A DNA stretch of 64,000 nucleotides from Clostridium porci (GCF_009696375.1 NZ_VUMD01000008.1:124001-188000); one strand, 5' to 3'; positions 1-8,933 are shown, numbered from the stretch's first letter. Numbers and translations are program-made. Notes: a model not told the origin generated them from the sequence alone.

Positions 1-385
1 GTTGATTAATTTAGCCGAAAGTGAATGTCCAATATTAATTGATCAACCAGAAGATGATTTGGATAATAGATCTATATTTGATGAACTAATTCCTTTTATC
101 AGAAAAAAGAAGGCTGTACGTCAGATTATTATTGTTACTCATAATGCAAATGTTGTATTAGGAGGAGACGCAGAAGAAATAATAGTTGCAAATCAAACAG
201 GAAAAAATGCTCTGAATAAAGCATATCGATTTGAATACAGAAGTGGTTCAATTGAAAATGATTTGCCAATTATAGGTGAAGAGAAATATGTTTTAGGATC
301 ACGAGGTATACAACAACATATTTGTGACATTCTCGAAGGTGGTAAAACGGCATTTGATTTGAGAATGCATAAATATCGTATGTAA
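1..385 (+). CDS. TrlF-like AAA/ABC-type ATPase, C-terminal part (5' end outside window)
   Basis: Only the last 127 or so residues are in the window; the frame is open at base 1. What is visible is the end of an SMC/ABC-like ATPase head: a Walker B-like stretch ILIDQPEDDLDN near the start, then a switch histidine in IVTHNANVV. The wording of these motifs matches TrlF-family ATPases (PHP domain plus ATPase), which often lie beside type I restriction genes. The TrlF name is inferred from this C-terminal part only, since the PHP half is not visible. The next gene follows after 34 bases in the same direction, so the two may be co-transcribed. A different OLD- or RecF-like ATPase cannot be excluded. 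Confidence 0.6.
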   Translation, partial: LINLAESECPILIDQPEDDLDNRSIFDELIPFIRKKKAVRQIIIVTHNANVVLGGDAEEIIVANQTGKNALNKAYRFEYRSGSIENDLPIIGEEKYVLGSRGIQQHICDILEGGKTAFDLRMHKYRM

Positions 386-419
386 ACTGTAGTATACGAA
401 ACGAGTAGGAGAAAAGAAT

Positions 420-1076
420 ATGAGTAATAAAGGTGTAATATACATTCTCACAAATCCTTCTTTCCCAGATTATGTGAAAATAGGATATGCAGATGATATA
501 GACAAACGATTGAAGCAATTAAATCGCAGCGAATGTATTCCGTTCGCATTCCGAGTATATGCTACATACGAAGTGAACTCAAGATTGTCAGATTTGAAGC
601 TTCATGCGATTATTGATAAGTTGAATCCGGACTTGCGATCTATTGATGATTTTAATGGACAGAAAAGAATTCGTGAGTTCTATGCAATGAAGCCGGAAGA
701 AGCCTATGCAATTTTGGAAGCAATGGCAGAAATCCACGATTGCAAAGAAAATCTGAAACTGGTTGCCCCAAGTGATGTAGAAGCACAGGAGGAACAGTTG
801 GCACAGGAAATTGACACAGAAAGCCATGAAAAAGCGGAGAATTTTTCTTTTACTAAATGTCAGATTCCTGTTGGAGAAGAAATCGAATACTATGATGATC
901 CAAATATTAAGTGTAAGGTTGTTGGTGATAGAAAAGTTGAATATCAAGGAAAGGAAATGTCGTTGACAGCTGCTGCAAAACTTATATCTGGAAAGAAGTA
1001 TTCCATAGCTGGCCCGAGGTTCTTTAAATATAAAGGCGAGTGGCTAAATGATATTAGAGCACGAATAGGATTTTAA
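420..1076 (+). CDS. GIY-YIG nuclease family protein (T5orf172-like)
   Basis: This is a 218-residue protein. The N-terminal 100 residues look like a GIY-YIG nuclease fold: GVIYILTNP at the start, then YVKIGYADDIDKRLKQLN, where the second motif tyrosine, the glycine and an arginine are followed by a conserved helix. The rest is an acidic linker (about 120 to 150) and a C-terminal block with KVEYQGKEMSLTAAAKLIS, resembling the small DNA-binding tail found on many such proteins. The start is set by AGGAG 8 bases before ATG. It lies between the TrlF-like ATPase and hsdR in the same direction, which suggests a defence-island role. The exact function is unknown. Confidence 0.7.
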   Translation: MSNKGVIYILTNPSFPDYVKIGYADDIDKRLKQLNRSECIPFAFRVYATYEVNSRLSDLKLHAIIDKLNPDLRSIDDFNGQKRIREFYAMKPEEAYAILEAMAEIHDCKENLKLVAPSDVEAQEEQLAQEIDTESHEKAENFSFTKCQIPVGEEIEYYDDPNIKCKVVGDRKVEYQGKEMSLTAAAKLISGKKYSIAGPRFFKYKGEWLNDIRARIGF

Positions 1077-1149
1077 ATTTTTTTACAAATGATGTTCCGA
1101 TAATATTTTATTATCAGAACATAAGATAAACGGGAGGAGGACTAAGTAA

Positions 1150-4100
1150 ATGGCTTCCAATTTCAAATTTTTAGAAACAGAATTTCCGGTTCTTGCTAAT
1201 TTTGGTGATTTGGCGGAACAGTATTGTTATACAGATCCGAACTCATGCTTGATGAAGCTGGGTATGATTGGCGAAACAATCGTAAATTTAATGTTTACAT
1301 ATGATAAGATTCCTGTGCCTTATGATAATTCTGCAGTGAACCGTATCAATGTGTTATCGTCTGAAGGTCTTTTGACAAGAGATTTGACTGATATTTTGCA
1401 TGCGCTTCGTAAAGTGAGAAATAAGGCTGTTCACGAAAATTATGCTGAAAGCTCAGACTGTCCGGTTTTCTTACAGATGGCACACAGCTTGTCTGAATGG
1501 TTTATGCAGACTTATGGTGACTGGAATTACCAGCATCAAGATTTTGTTATGCCTGTAAAGGAAGAACAGAAAACAGAGAAGATTATCGTTTTGAGCAAAG
1601 TCCAGGAAGAAGAAAAAGAAGAAGAACTTACAAAAGCAGCTATTGCCTGTGCTGAACAGGCTGAGCAGGTAGATAAGAAAGTTCGTCTGAAACAGGCTAA
1701 TAAAATGGCAAGTCAGCGTCAGAAGTCTGAGGTTGAAACTCGCTATATGATTGATGAACAGCTGCGTCAGGTGGGCTGGGAAGCCAATACACAGGAAATC
1801 CGTTATGCAAAAGGCGCAAGACCAACGAAAGGTCATAACATGGCGATCGCTGAATGGCCAACAGATTCTACTGTTAGCAAAAAAGGCTATGCAGATTATG
1901 CACTGTTTGTAGGGACAAAACTTGTTGGTATTATTGAGGCGAAAGCTGTACATAAGGATATTCCATCTGTAATTGATTATCAGGGTAAAGATTATCCAAG
2001 AAATATCCGTAAAGAAGATGTTGAATATCAGATTGGCACTTGGGGAGAATTTAAGGTTCCGTTTACTTTTGCAACAAATGGAAGACCTTATTTGGAGCAG
2101 TTCAAAACAAAATCCGGCATTTGGTTTCTGGATTTAAGAGAGCCATCTAACGTTCCTACTGCATTACACGGTTGGATTAGCCCGGATGGTATTATGGAAC
2201 GTCTGGAAATGGATATTCAGGCGGGCAATGATTCGTTGAAGGCAATGCCGTATGACTTATTAACAGATAAAGACGGTCTGAATCTGCGTGAATATCAGGT
2301 GAAAGCAATCAAAGCAGCCGAAAAAGCAGTTATTGATGGTCAGAGAGAAGTTCTGATTGCTATGGCAACAGGTACAGGTAAAACTCGTACTGTTCTTGGC
2401 ATGATTTACCGCTTTTTAAAGACAAATCGTTTCAAACGTATTTTATTCCTTGTTGATAGAACTTCTCTGGGAGATCAGGCTTCAGATGTTTTTAAAGAAG
2501 TAAAACTTGAAGAACTGATGACCCTTGATGAAATCTATAATATTAAGGGATTAGACGAGAGAACAGTAGATAAAGAAACTCGTATTCAGGTTGCTACTGT
2601 TCAGAGCATGGTAAAACGTATTCTTTATAATGAAAGTGATGTAATGCCGGCGGTAACAGATTTTGACTTGATTATTATCGACGAGGCCCATCGTGGTTAT
2701 ATTTTAGATAAAGAAATGGGTGATGTAGAAGTTCTGTATCGTGACCAGCGAGATTATCAGAGTAAATACCGTACAGTAGTAGAATATTTTGATGCTGTAA
2801 AAATCGCACTTACTGCGACACCAGCATTACATACAACAGAAATTTTCGGACAACCAGTATTCAAATATACTTACAGAGAAGCTGTTATAGAAGGGTATCT
2901 GGTAGACCACGATGCACCGCATCATCTGGAAACAAAACTCAGCACAGGTGGTATTCATATTAAAAAAGGTCAGACAGTAACAATCTATGACCCTAATACT
3001 GGAGAAATAACCAACAGTGAATTATTGGAAGATGAACTGGATTTCGATATCGAAAACTTCAACAAGCAAGTTATTACTGAAAATTTTAATAGAACTGTAC
3101 TGGCTGAAATAGCAAGAGATATTGATCCGGAAAATCCAGAAGAGCAGGGAAAAACTCTTATTTATGCGGTTGACGATCAGCACGCAGATATGATTGTTTC
3201 TATTTTGAAAGAAATATATTCAGAAACTGGTGTTGATAATGATGCTATTATGAAGATAACTGGCAGCGTTGGCGGTGGTAATCCTAAGAAGGTAGCAGAA
3301 GCAATCAAGCGCTTTAAAAATGAGCGTTTTCCAAGTATTGCTGTTACCGTTGATTTGCTGACAACCGGTATTGATGTTCCGGAAATCACGACATTGGTAT
3401 TTATGCGTAGAGTAAAATCCCGTATCCTTTTTGAACAAATGTTGGGACGTGCTACAAGATTGTGTCAGAAGATTCATAAAACACATTTCGAGATTTACGA
3501 CCCTGTCGGTGTTTATGATTCTTTGGAACCGGTAAATACTATGAAGCCTGTTGTTACAAATCCTACAACTACATTTACACAGCTGCTGGATGGCTTGGAA
3601 GAAGTGGAAGATAAAGATGTTGTGCAGGCTCAGATCAACCAGATTATTGCAAAGCTCCAGCGTAAAAAGCGCCGTATGAGTGAAAAGACTATGGAGCAGT
3701 TTATCAGCATGACTGATGGAATGGATCCGACTCAGTTTATTATTGATATTGAAAGACGAAATCCAGAAGATGCAAAAAAACGTCTGCTTGCATATAGAGA
3801 AATGTTTGCATATATTCAGCAGACAAAAGCTAATGGCGGTAATCCGGTGGTTATTTCCGAGGAAGAAGATGAATTAACTGGCCATACAAGAGGTTATGGT
3901 AATTCTGAAAAGCCTGAAGATTATCTTGATGCTTTTTCTGAATATGTTAAAACACATATGAATGAAATTGCTGCATTGAGCATCGTTTGTACCAGACCGA
4001 AAGATCTGACAAGGGATGCGCTGAAAACATTAAGATTAACTCTTGACAGAGAGGGCTTTACAACACAACAGCTGAATACGGCAATATCAGAGCTTACCAA

Positions 4101-4428
4101 TGAGGAAATTGCTGCTGATATTATTAGCCTTATTCGTAGATATGCTATTGGTTCTGCGTTGATTAGCCATGAAGCAAGAATACGCAGAGCAGTAGATAAA
4201 TTGAAAAAAGCTCATAACTTCTCAAAACAGGAGATGAGTTGGATTGGACGTATGGAAAAATATTTGATGGAAGAATCCGTATTGAATGTCCAAGTATTTG
4301 ATGAAGATAGTCGTTTCAAGAGCTTCGGTGGATTTGCGAAAATCAACAAAGTGTTCCAGAATAAGCTGGAAAATATCGTTCTTGAATTAAACGAATATCT
4401 TTATGATGACGGAGGTAGAGTTGCATGA
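1150..4428 (+). CDS. hsdR: Type I restriction endonuclease subunit R (HsdR)
   Basis: HsdR is the ATP-driven translocating and cleaving subunit of type I restriction enzymes. The 1092-residue protein starts with a DUF4145-like helical domain (about 15 to 115). An HSDR_N nuclease domain follows, with the PD-(D/E)xK residues D249, E263 and K265 in the context GYADYALF and GIIEAKA. The SF2 helicase motor has Walker A ATGTGKT (K411), DEAH at D511 to H514, and SAT-like TATP. The C-terminal part resembles EcoEI_R. The length is normal for the EcoEI-like class. A GGGAGGAGG site precedes ATG. The stop overlaps the hsdM start (ATGA), so translation is coupled. It appears intact. Confidence 0.95.
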   Translation: MASNFKFLETEFPVLANFGDLAEQYCYTDPNSCLMKLGMIGETIVNLMFTYDKIPVPYDNSAVNRINVLSSEGLLTRDLTDILHALRKVRNKAVHENYAESSDCPVFLQMAHSLSEWFMQTYGDWNYQHQDFVMPVKEEQKTEKIIVLSKVQEEEKEEELTKAAIACAEQAEQVDKKVRLKQANKMASQRQKSEVETRYMIDEQLRQVGWEANTQEIRYAKGARPTKGHNMAIAEWPTDSTVSKKGYADYALFVGTKLVGIIEAKAVHKDIPSVIDYQGKDYPRNIRKEDVEYQIGTWGEFKVPFTFATNGRPYLEQFKTKSGIWFLDLREPSNVPTALHGWISPDGIMERLEMDIQAGNDSLKAMPYDLLTDKDGLNLREYQVKAIKAAEKAVIDGQREVLIAMATGTGKTRTVLGMIYRFLKTNRFKRILFLVDRTSLGDQASDVFKEVKLEELMTLDEIYNIKGLDERTVDKETRIQVATVQSMVKRILYNESDVMPAVTDFDLIIIDEAHRGYILDKEMGDVEVLYRDQRDYQSKYRTVVEYFDAVKIALTATPALHTTEIFGQPVFKYTYREAVIEGYLVDHDAPHHLETKLSTGGIHIKKGQTVTIYDPNTGEITNSELLEDELDFDIENFNKQVITENFNRTVLAEIARDIDPENPEEQGKTLIYAVDDQHADMIVSILKEIYSETGVDNDAIMKITGSVGGGNPKKVAEAIKRFKNERFPSIAVTVDLLTTGIDVPEITTLVFMRRVKSRILFEQMLGRATRLCQKIHKTHFEIYDPVGVYDSLEPVNTMKPVVTNPTTTFTQLLDGLEEVEDKDVVQAQINQIIAKLQRKKRRMSEKTMEQFISMTDGMDPTQFIIDIERRNPEDAKKRLLAYREMFAYIQQTKANGGNPVVISEEEDELTGHTRGYGNSEKPEDYLDAFSEYVKTHMNEIAALSIVCTRPKDLTRDALKTLRLTLDREGFTTQQLNTAISELTNEEIAADIISLIRRYAIGSALISHEARIRRAVDKLKKAHNFSKQEMSWIGRMEKYLMEESVLNVQVFDEDSRFKSFGGFAKINKVFQNKLENIVLELNEYLYDDGGRVA

Positions 4429-5855
4429 CAACACAAGAAATTGTTTCAAAGCTGTGGAATCTCTGTAATGTGCTCAGAGATGACGGTATCACATATCATC
4501 AGTACGTAACCGAATTAACCTATATTTTATTCCTGAAAATGGCGAAAGAAACCGGTGCGGAATCCCAGATTCCAGAAACCTATCGTTGGGATAATCTTAC
4601 ATCCAAAAGCGGTATTGAACTGAAAAAGTTCTATAAAGAACTGCTTTCTCATCTTGGTGAAAACTGCACCGGTCGTGTGCGTGAAATTTATCAGGGGGCG
4701 GCAACAAATATTGATGAACCGAAAAACCTTGAGAAAATCATTACAACTATTGATGGTCTGGACTGGTTTTCTGCAAGAGAAGAAGGTCTTGGTAATCTTT
4801 ATGAAGGTCTCTTGGAAAAGAACGCTAACGAAAAAAAATCCGGCGCAGGCCAGTATTTCACCCCTCGTGTACTGATTGATGTAATGACAAAACTGGTGAA
4901 ACCACAGCCGGGTGAACGCTGTAATGACCCTGCCTGCGGTACATTTGGTTTCATGATTTCTGCCAGCCAGTATGTGCGTTCACAAACTGATGATTTCTTC
5001 GATTTGGATGCAGATACCGCTAAATTTGAAAGAGAAGAAGCATTCACCGGTTGTGAGTTGGTGCATGATACACACCGTCTGGCACTGATGAACGCCATGC
5101 TGCATGATATTGATGGTAAAATCACTTTAGGCGATACTCTGTCCAGTTCAGGTATGAGCATGAAAGATTATGATGTTGTATTAACCAATCCCCCGTTTGG
5201 TACTAAAAAAGGTGGTGAGCGTGCAACACGTGATGACTTTACATTCCCTACAAGCAACAAGCAGCTGAACTTCCTTCAGCATATTTACCGTAGTTTGAAA
5301 ACTAACGGCAAAGCACGTGCTGCAGTAGTTCTCCCGGATAATGTTCTTTTTGCTGATGGCGATGGTGAACGAATCCGTCTCGACTTGATGGATAAATGTA
5401 ACTTGCATACAATCTTACGTCTTCCTACTGGGATTTTCTACGCTCAGGGTGTTAAAACTAACGTACTGTTCTTTACACGTGGTAAAACAGACAAGCATAA
5501 CACCAAAGAGGTTTGGATTTATGACTTGAGAAATGATATGCCATCTTTCGGCAAGACAAATCCTCTGAAATCAGAACATTTCGATGATTTTGTGGAATGT
5601 TATGCTGATGGTGATCTGAGTAAACGTAAAGAAACATACAGCGAAGAAAATCCAAACGGCAGATGGCGTAAATTCACTATTGAAGATATTCTGGCTCGTG
5701 ATAAGGCAAGCTTGGATATCACATGGATGAAATCAGATTCCGGAACTGATGATTATACTCTTGCTGAATTGCTCGATATGATTAAAGAAAAATCTAGCAA
5801 TATTGCAAAAACAGTTGCAGAACTGGAACAGTTAATAGGAGAGGTGGAAGAATAA
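4425..5855 (+). CDS. hsdM: Type I DNA methyltransferase subunit M (HsdM)
   Basis: This 476-residue N6-adenine methyltransferase uses S-adenosylmethionine to protect the sites chosen by HsdS, and it forms the core of the type I complex. The N-terminal HsdM_N helical domain comes first (about 5 to 130). The catalytic domain has motif I DPACGTFGFM (D168) and motif IV NPPF (N255). A C-terminal helical tail follows. It starts inside the hsdR stop (ATGA) and its stop TAA shares one base with the hsdS start (TAATG), so all three genes form one tightly coupled operon. No damage is visible. Confidence 0.96.
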   Translation: MTTQEIVSKLWNLCNVLRDDGITYHQYVTELTYILFLKMAKETGAESQIPETYRWDNLTSKSGIELKKFYKELLSHLGENCTGRVREIYQGAATNIDEPKNLEKIITTIDGLDWFSAREEGLGNLYEGLLEKNANEKKSGAGQYFTPRVLIDVMTKLVKPQPGERCNDPACGTFGFMISASQYVRSQTDDFFDLDADTAKFEREEAFTGCELVHDTHRLALMNAMLHDIDGKITLGDTLSSSGMSMKDYDVVLTNPPFGTKKGGERATRDDFTFPTSNKQLNFLQHIYRSLKTNGKARAAVVLPDNVLFADGDGERIRLDLMDKCNLHTILRLPTGIFYAQGVKTNVLFFTRGKTDKHNTKEVWIYDLRNDMPSFGKTNPLKSEHFDDFVECYADGDLSKRKETYSEENPNGRWRKFTIEDILARDKASLDITWMKSDSGTDDYTLAELLDMIKEKSSNIAKTVAELEQLIGEVEE

Positions 5856-7426
5856 TGGATACCAAGGCATTAAGACAAAAGATTCTTGACCTTGCTATCC
5901 GTGGTAAACTTGTGCCACAGGATCCTAATGACGAACCGGCATCGGTTCTTCTGGAAAGAATCCGTGAGCAGAAGAAGCAAATGGTCAAAGAAGGGAAACT
6001 CAAAGCAAAGGATATTAAGAACGATTCTGTTATCTTTGTTGGTGAGGATAGTTTGCATTATGAGAAGTTCGCTGACGGTAGCGTGAAATGTATTGAGGAT
6101 GAAATCCCTTTTGAGTTGCCAGATGGGTGGGCATGGGCGAGAATATTTTCTATCACAGAAGATTTACCGTATGGAACTGTAAAAAAATCAATGCAAACAG
6201 GTCTTGTTGCAGTATTGCGCATGGGAAATATTCAATCCGGTGAAATTGACTATTCAGATCTTGTGTATTCCTCAGATATTGACGATATTAAAAAATATAC
6301 CCTTGTAAAAAATGATTTACTTTTTAATAGAACAAACAGTGCGGAATGGGTAGGCAAAACTGCTATATATCGTGGAAATATGCCTGCAATTTATGCGGGT
6401 TATCTCATAAGGGTGAGAGCATTTATTGATTCAGAATACTTGAATGTAGTAATGAATAGCAGTTATGCAAAGGCTTACTGCAATTCAGTAAAAACAGATG
6501 GTGTAAATCAATCGAATATTAACGCACAAAAATTAGGAAATTTTTTAGTGCCTATTCCGTCTCTTGTCGAACAGAAGCGTATCTCATCCAGTATTGTTGA
6601 ATTTATTCCAAGAATTTCGATGATTCAAGAAGAAAAAGAGCATATAGCAGATTTGGTTCTGCAAACAAAATCCAAAATTCTCGACCTTGCCATTCGTGGT
6701 CAACTTGTACCACAGAATTCGGATGATGAGCCTGCTTCTGTTCTGTTGGAACGTATCCGTGCAGAGAAAGAAGAACTCATCAAACAAGGCAAAATAAAGC
6801 GTGATAAGAAGGAATCTGTCATCTTCAAAGGTGAGGATAACTCTTATTATGAGAAGATAGGAAAAACAATCAAGTGTATTGATACAGAAATTTCTTTTGA
6901 AATACCAAATTCATGGTTGTGGTGCAGGCTTGATTCTATCGGGAATTGGCAAACTGGTTCTACACCAAGTCGAAGAAATGATGAATACTACGGTGGAAGT
7001 ATACCATGGATAAAAACAGGTGACTTGAACAACGGATATATTATTGATATTCCAGAATATATAACAGAAAAAGCACTTAATGAAACTGCTGTAAAATTGA
7101 TCCCTGCTGGTACGGTACTTATCGCAATGTATGGAGCTACTATTGGCAAAGTAGGCATAACCACTTGCGAAGCGACCACTAATCAGGCTTGCTGTGCTTG
7201 TTGCAATCTATACGGTGTATTGTCTGAATATCTTTTTTACTATTTACAATCACAAAAAGAAAACTTTATAAATATGGCAGAAGGTGGAGCGCAGCCCAAT
7301 ATATCAAAAGAAAAAATAGTCGCTACACTTATACCTGTTCCACCGTATGAGCAACAGATACAAATAATAAACATAATCAAAATATTTAACAAGCATATAG
7401 AATCAATAGAAAAAAGCCTCAACTGA
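5855..7426 (+). CDS. hsdS: Type I specificity subunit S (HsdS), active copy of an inverting locus
   Basis: HsdS reads the split DNA target with two target-recognition domains (TRD) separated by conserved helices. The 523-residue protein has the order: N-terminal conserved region (KILDLAIRGKLVPQ), TRD1 (about 95 to 265), central conserved region repeating KILDLAIRGQLVPQ, TRD2 (about 350 to 510) and a short tail ending EKSLN. It is the only full-length copy with an operon promoter and a start codon, which overlaps the hsdM stop. Its conserved regions carry the forward arms of three inverted repeats (6046-6144, 6671-6852, 6841-6856), so its TRDs can be exchanged with the inverted cassettes downstream. 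Its 3' end lies in a bidirectional terminator. Confidence 0.93.
   Translation: MDTKALRQKILDLAIRGKLVPQDPNDEPASVLLERIREQKKQMVKEGKLKAKDIKNDSVIFVGEDSLHYEKFADGSVKCIEDEIPFELPDGWAWARIFSITEDLPYGTVKKSMQTGLVAVLRMGNIQSGEIDYSDLVYSSDIDDIKKYTLVKNDLLFNRTNSAEWVGKTAIYRGNMPAIYAGYLIRVRAFIDSEYLNVVMNSSYAKAYCNSVKTDGVNQSNINAQKLGNFLVPIPSLVEQKRISSSIVEFIPRISMIQEEKEHIADLVLQTKSKILDLAIRGQLVPQNSDDEPASVLLERIRAEKEELIKQGKIKRDKKESVIFKGEDNSYYEKIGKTIKCIDTEISFEIPNSWLWCRLDSIGNWQTGSTPSRRNDEYYGGSIPWIKTGDLNNGYIIDIPEYITEKALNETAVKLIPAGTVLIAMYGATIGKVGITTCEATTNQACCACCNLYGVLSEYLFYYLQSQKENFINMAEGGAQPNISKEKIVATLIPVPPYEQQIQIINIIKIFNKHIESIEKSLN
6046..6144 (+). repeat. Inverted repeat A, left arm (99 bp)
   Basis: This is identical, as reverse complement, to 10187-10285 over all 99 bases. 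It encodes the conserved HsdS stretch just before TRD1, including HYEKFADGSVK. Exchange here would swap TRD1 together with TRD2. Confidence 0.95.
6671..6852 (+). repeat. Inverted repeat B, left arm (182 bp)
   Basis: This matches the reverse complement of 9470-9651 with 11 mismatches by direct comparison (about 94 percent). It encodes the central conserved region from SKILDLAIRG to DNSYY. Recombination here would exchange TRD2 only. Confidence 0.9.
6841..6856 (+). repeat. Inverted repeat C, left arm (16 bp, CTCTTATTATGAGAAG)
   Basis: This is the perfect reverse complement of 8004-8019 and encodes SYYEK in the same frame in both places. The sequence is itself a weak dyad (CTTAT-T-ATGAG), as expected for a tyrosine recombinase core. 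It overlaps the right edge of repeat B. Confidence 0.85.
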
Positions 7427-7440
7427 GGCTTTTTTCTATT
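7405..7440. terminator. Bidirectional terminator inside two converging hsdS 3' ends
   Basis: This is a perfect 17-bp stem (7405-7421 with 7424-7440). It is flanked by A-runs on one side and T-runs on the other, so it can stop transcription from both directions. The last codons and stop codons of the active hsdS and of the inverted half cassette lie within it. Confidence 0.85.
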
Positions 7441-8036
7441 GGTAGAATTGTATTAAATAACAATTCAATTTGGTTTGCAATTACTTGTTGCTCTTTTAAT
7501 GGCGGTATCGGAACAAGAAGTGATTTAACACTATCTAATTTAAGATTTTTGACTGTTGACCCCACCGCCAGCGAACTTAATGAATTATACATTGTAGACG
7601 AGCTAAGAAGATAATAAAGATAATCTTGTTCAAATGCGTCCTCTGTATTACCAATAACAAGCCAACCGTCATGAATACAACCCTCCGTTTTGAGAATATA
7701 TGGTCGTCCAAAACTCATAGAATTAGTTAATAAGAAATCACCACTTTTTACATATCTTGTTTTTGTTAATCCGTCAGGACGAATTTTTTCTTTAGTGCAA
7801 TAAATATACTTGCCACCTTGTTCTGTATCTCCTATTTTAATCCAATTCAAACCATTATCATCATTGGTTAAAAAAGCTTCTATAGGGCGTGGTGACCCAC
7901 CTCTGGCGACTGTGCATATATTTCCTAAACGTTCATATTCCCATCCGTCAGGTAAATCAAATGGAATCTCATTATTGATACAGCGACTTTTACCATCGAA
8001 GAACTTCTCATAATAAGAGGAGTTCACACATTGCAC
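7419..8036 (-). CDS. Silent hsdS half cassette (one TRD2)
   Basis: This 205-residue frame holds the end of a central conserved region (NSSYYEKF), one target-recognition domain (about 35 to 180, with ARGGSPRPI and WIKIGD) and a C-terminal tail ending EKSLS. It lacks TRD1 and the N-terminal region, so alone it cannot be a normal HsdS. It is best read as the donor of a third TRD2 through the 16-bp repeat C. A weak AGAGG followed by GTG precedes it, so a half-size HsdS product is possible but not shown. It converges on the active hsdS. Confidence 0.8.
   Translation of the reverse strand: MQCVNSSYYEKFFDGKSRCINNEIPFDLPDGWEYERLGNICTVARGGSPRPIEAFLTNDDNGLNWIKIGDTEQGGKYIYCTKEKIRPDGLTKTRYVKSGDFLLTNSMSFGRPYILKTEGCIHDGWLVIGNTEDAFEQDYLYYLLSSSTMYNSLSSLAVGSTVKNLKLDSVKSLLVPIPPLKEQQVIANQIELLFNTILPIEKSLS
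8004..8019 (-). repeat. Inverted repeat C, right arm (16 bp)
   Basis: This is the partner of 6841-6856, at the 5' edge of the inverted half hsdS cassette. Fourteen bases around it (8001-8014) also match 6057-6070 in repeat A, so the short core recurs at the TRD borders. Confidence 0.85.
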
Positions 8037-8088
8037 CTCTATAATTTATTCAGCGAATTATCGCAAATAAACTATGGAGGTGTCTTTT

Positions 8089-8898
8089 ATGAAGACAAAA
8101 ATTACATTTGAGGAATATCTGAAAAAGGATAACCTCGCTGAAAACAGCATCGAATCTTACCTGTGGACAGTAAATTATTTTACTGCCAACTATGAACAGA
8201 TATCATCGGAAAATCTGCTTGCATACAAAGGTTATCTGATGGAACATTTCAAGCCTAAGACTGTCAATTTAAGAATACAGGCTATGAACAAGTATCTGGA
8301 TTATCTGGAAAAGCCACAGCTCAGGCTCAAAGCTGTAAAAATTCAGCAGAAAAGCTTCTTAGAAAATGTAATCAGCAACGCTGATTACAAGTTCCTGAAG
8401 CGTCAGTTAAAGAAGGACGGGAATATGGAATGGTACTTTGTAGTTTGGTATCTTGCTGCTACTGGAGCACGTGTGAGCGAGCTTATTCGTATTAAAATCG
8501 AACATGTGGAACTTGGCTATTTTGATTTATATACGAAAGGTGGAAAGCTTCGTCGATTGTTTATTCCTAAGAAATTGAGAGAAGAAACTATTGCATGGCT
8601 GGAGGAAACAGGACGTTCTTCCGGCTATTTGTTTTTGAATCGTTATGGTGATCGCATCACTACCCGAGGTATTTCACAGCAGCTGAAGAACTATGCTGAT
8701 AAATATGGCCTTGATAAAAAAGTGGTTTATCCTCATTCATTCCGTCACCGCTATGCAAAGAACTTTCTCGAAAAGTATAATGATATTGCTTTGCTTGCCG
8801 ATCTTATGGGGCATGAAAGCATTGAAACCACCCGTATATATTTGCGCCGAACCGCCAGTGAACAACAGGCTCTTGTAGACAAAATTGTAACATGGTAA
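8089..8898 (+). CDS. Tyrosine recombinase of the hsdS locus (XerD/CreX type)
   Basis: This 269-residue phage-integrase-family recombinase has an N-terminal SAM-like core-binding domain (about 5 to 85) and a catalytic domain with R128 in TGARVSE, H216 and R219 in HSFRH, H242 in GHES and the nucleophile Y251 in TRIYLRR. The start is ATG 8089, because GGAGG at 8076-8080 sits 8 bases upstream and would lie inside the longer frame beginning at 8074. It lies inside the invertible segment, between the two inverted hsdS cassettes, as creX does in pneumococcus. It most likely catalyses the hsdS inversions. A strong hairpin follows its stop codon. Confidence 0.92.
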   Translation: MKTKITFEEYLKKDNLAENSIESYLWTVNYFTANYEQISSENLLAYKGYLMEHFKPKTVNLRIQAMNKYLDYLEKPQLRLKAVKIQQKSFLENVISNADYKFLKRQLKKDGNMEWYFVVWYLAATGARVSELIRIKIEHVELGYFDLYTKGGKLRRLFIPKKLREETIAWLEETGRSSGYLFLNRYGDRITTRGISQQLKNYADKYGLDKKVVYPHSFRHRYAKNFLEKYNDIALLADLMGHESIETTRIYLRRTASEQQALVDKIVTW

Positions 8899-8902
8899 AA
8901 GC

Positions 8903-8933
8903 ACAGCCGCCCTTGCAACATGAGGGCGGCTGT
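8903..8933 (+). terminator. Terminator of the recombinase gene
   Basis: There is an 11-bp GC-rich perfect stem, ACAGCCGCCCT with AGGGCGGCTGT, separated by 9 bases. It is followed by a T-rich stretch, directly after the recombinase stop. Confidence 0.85.
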
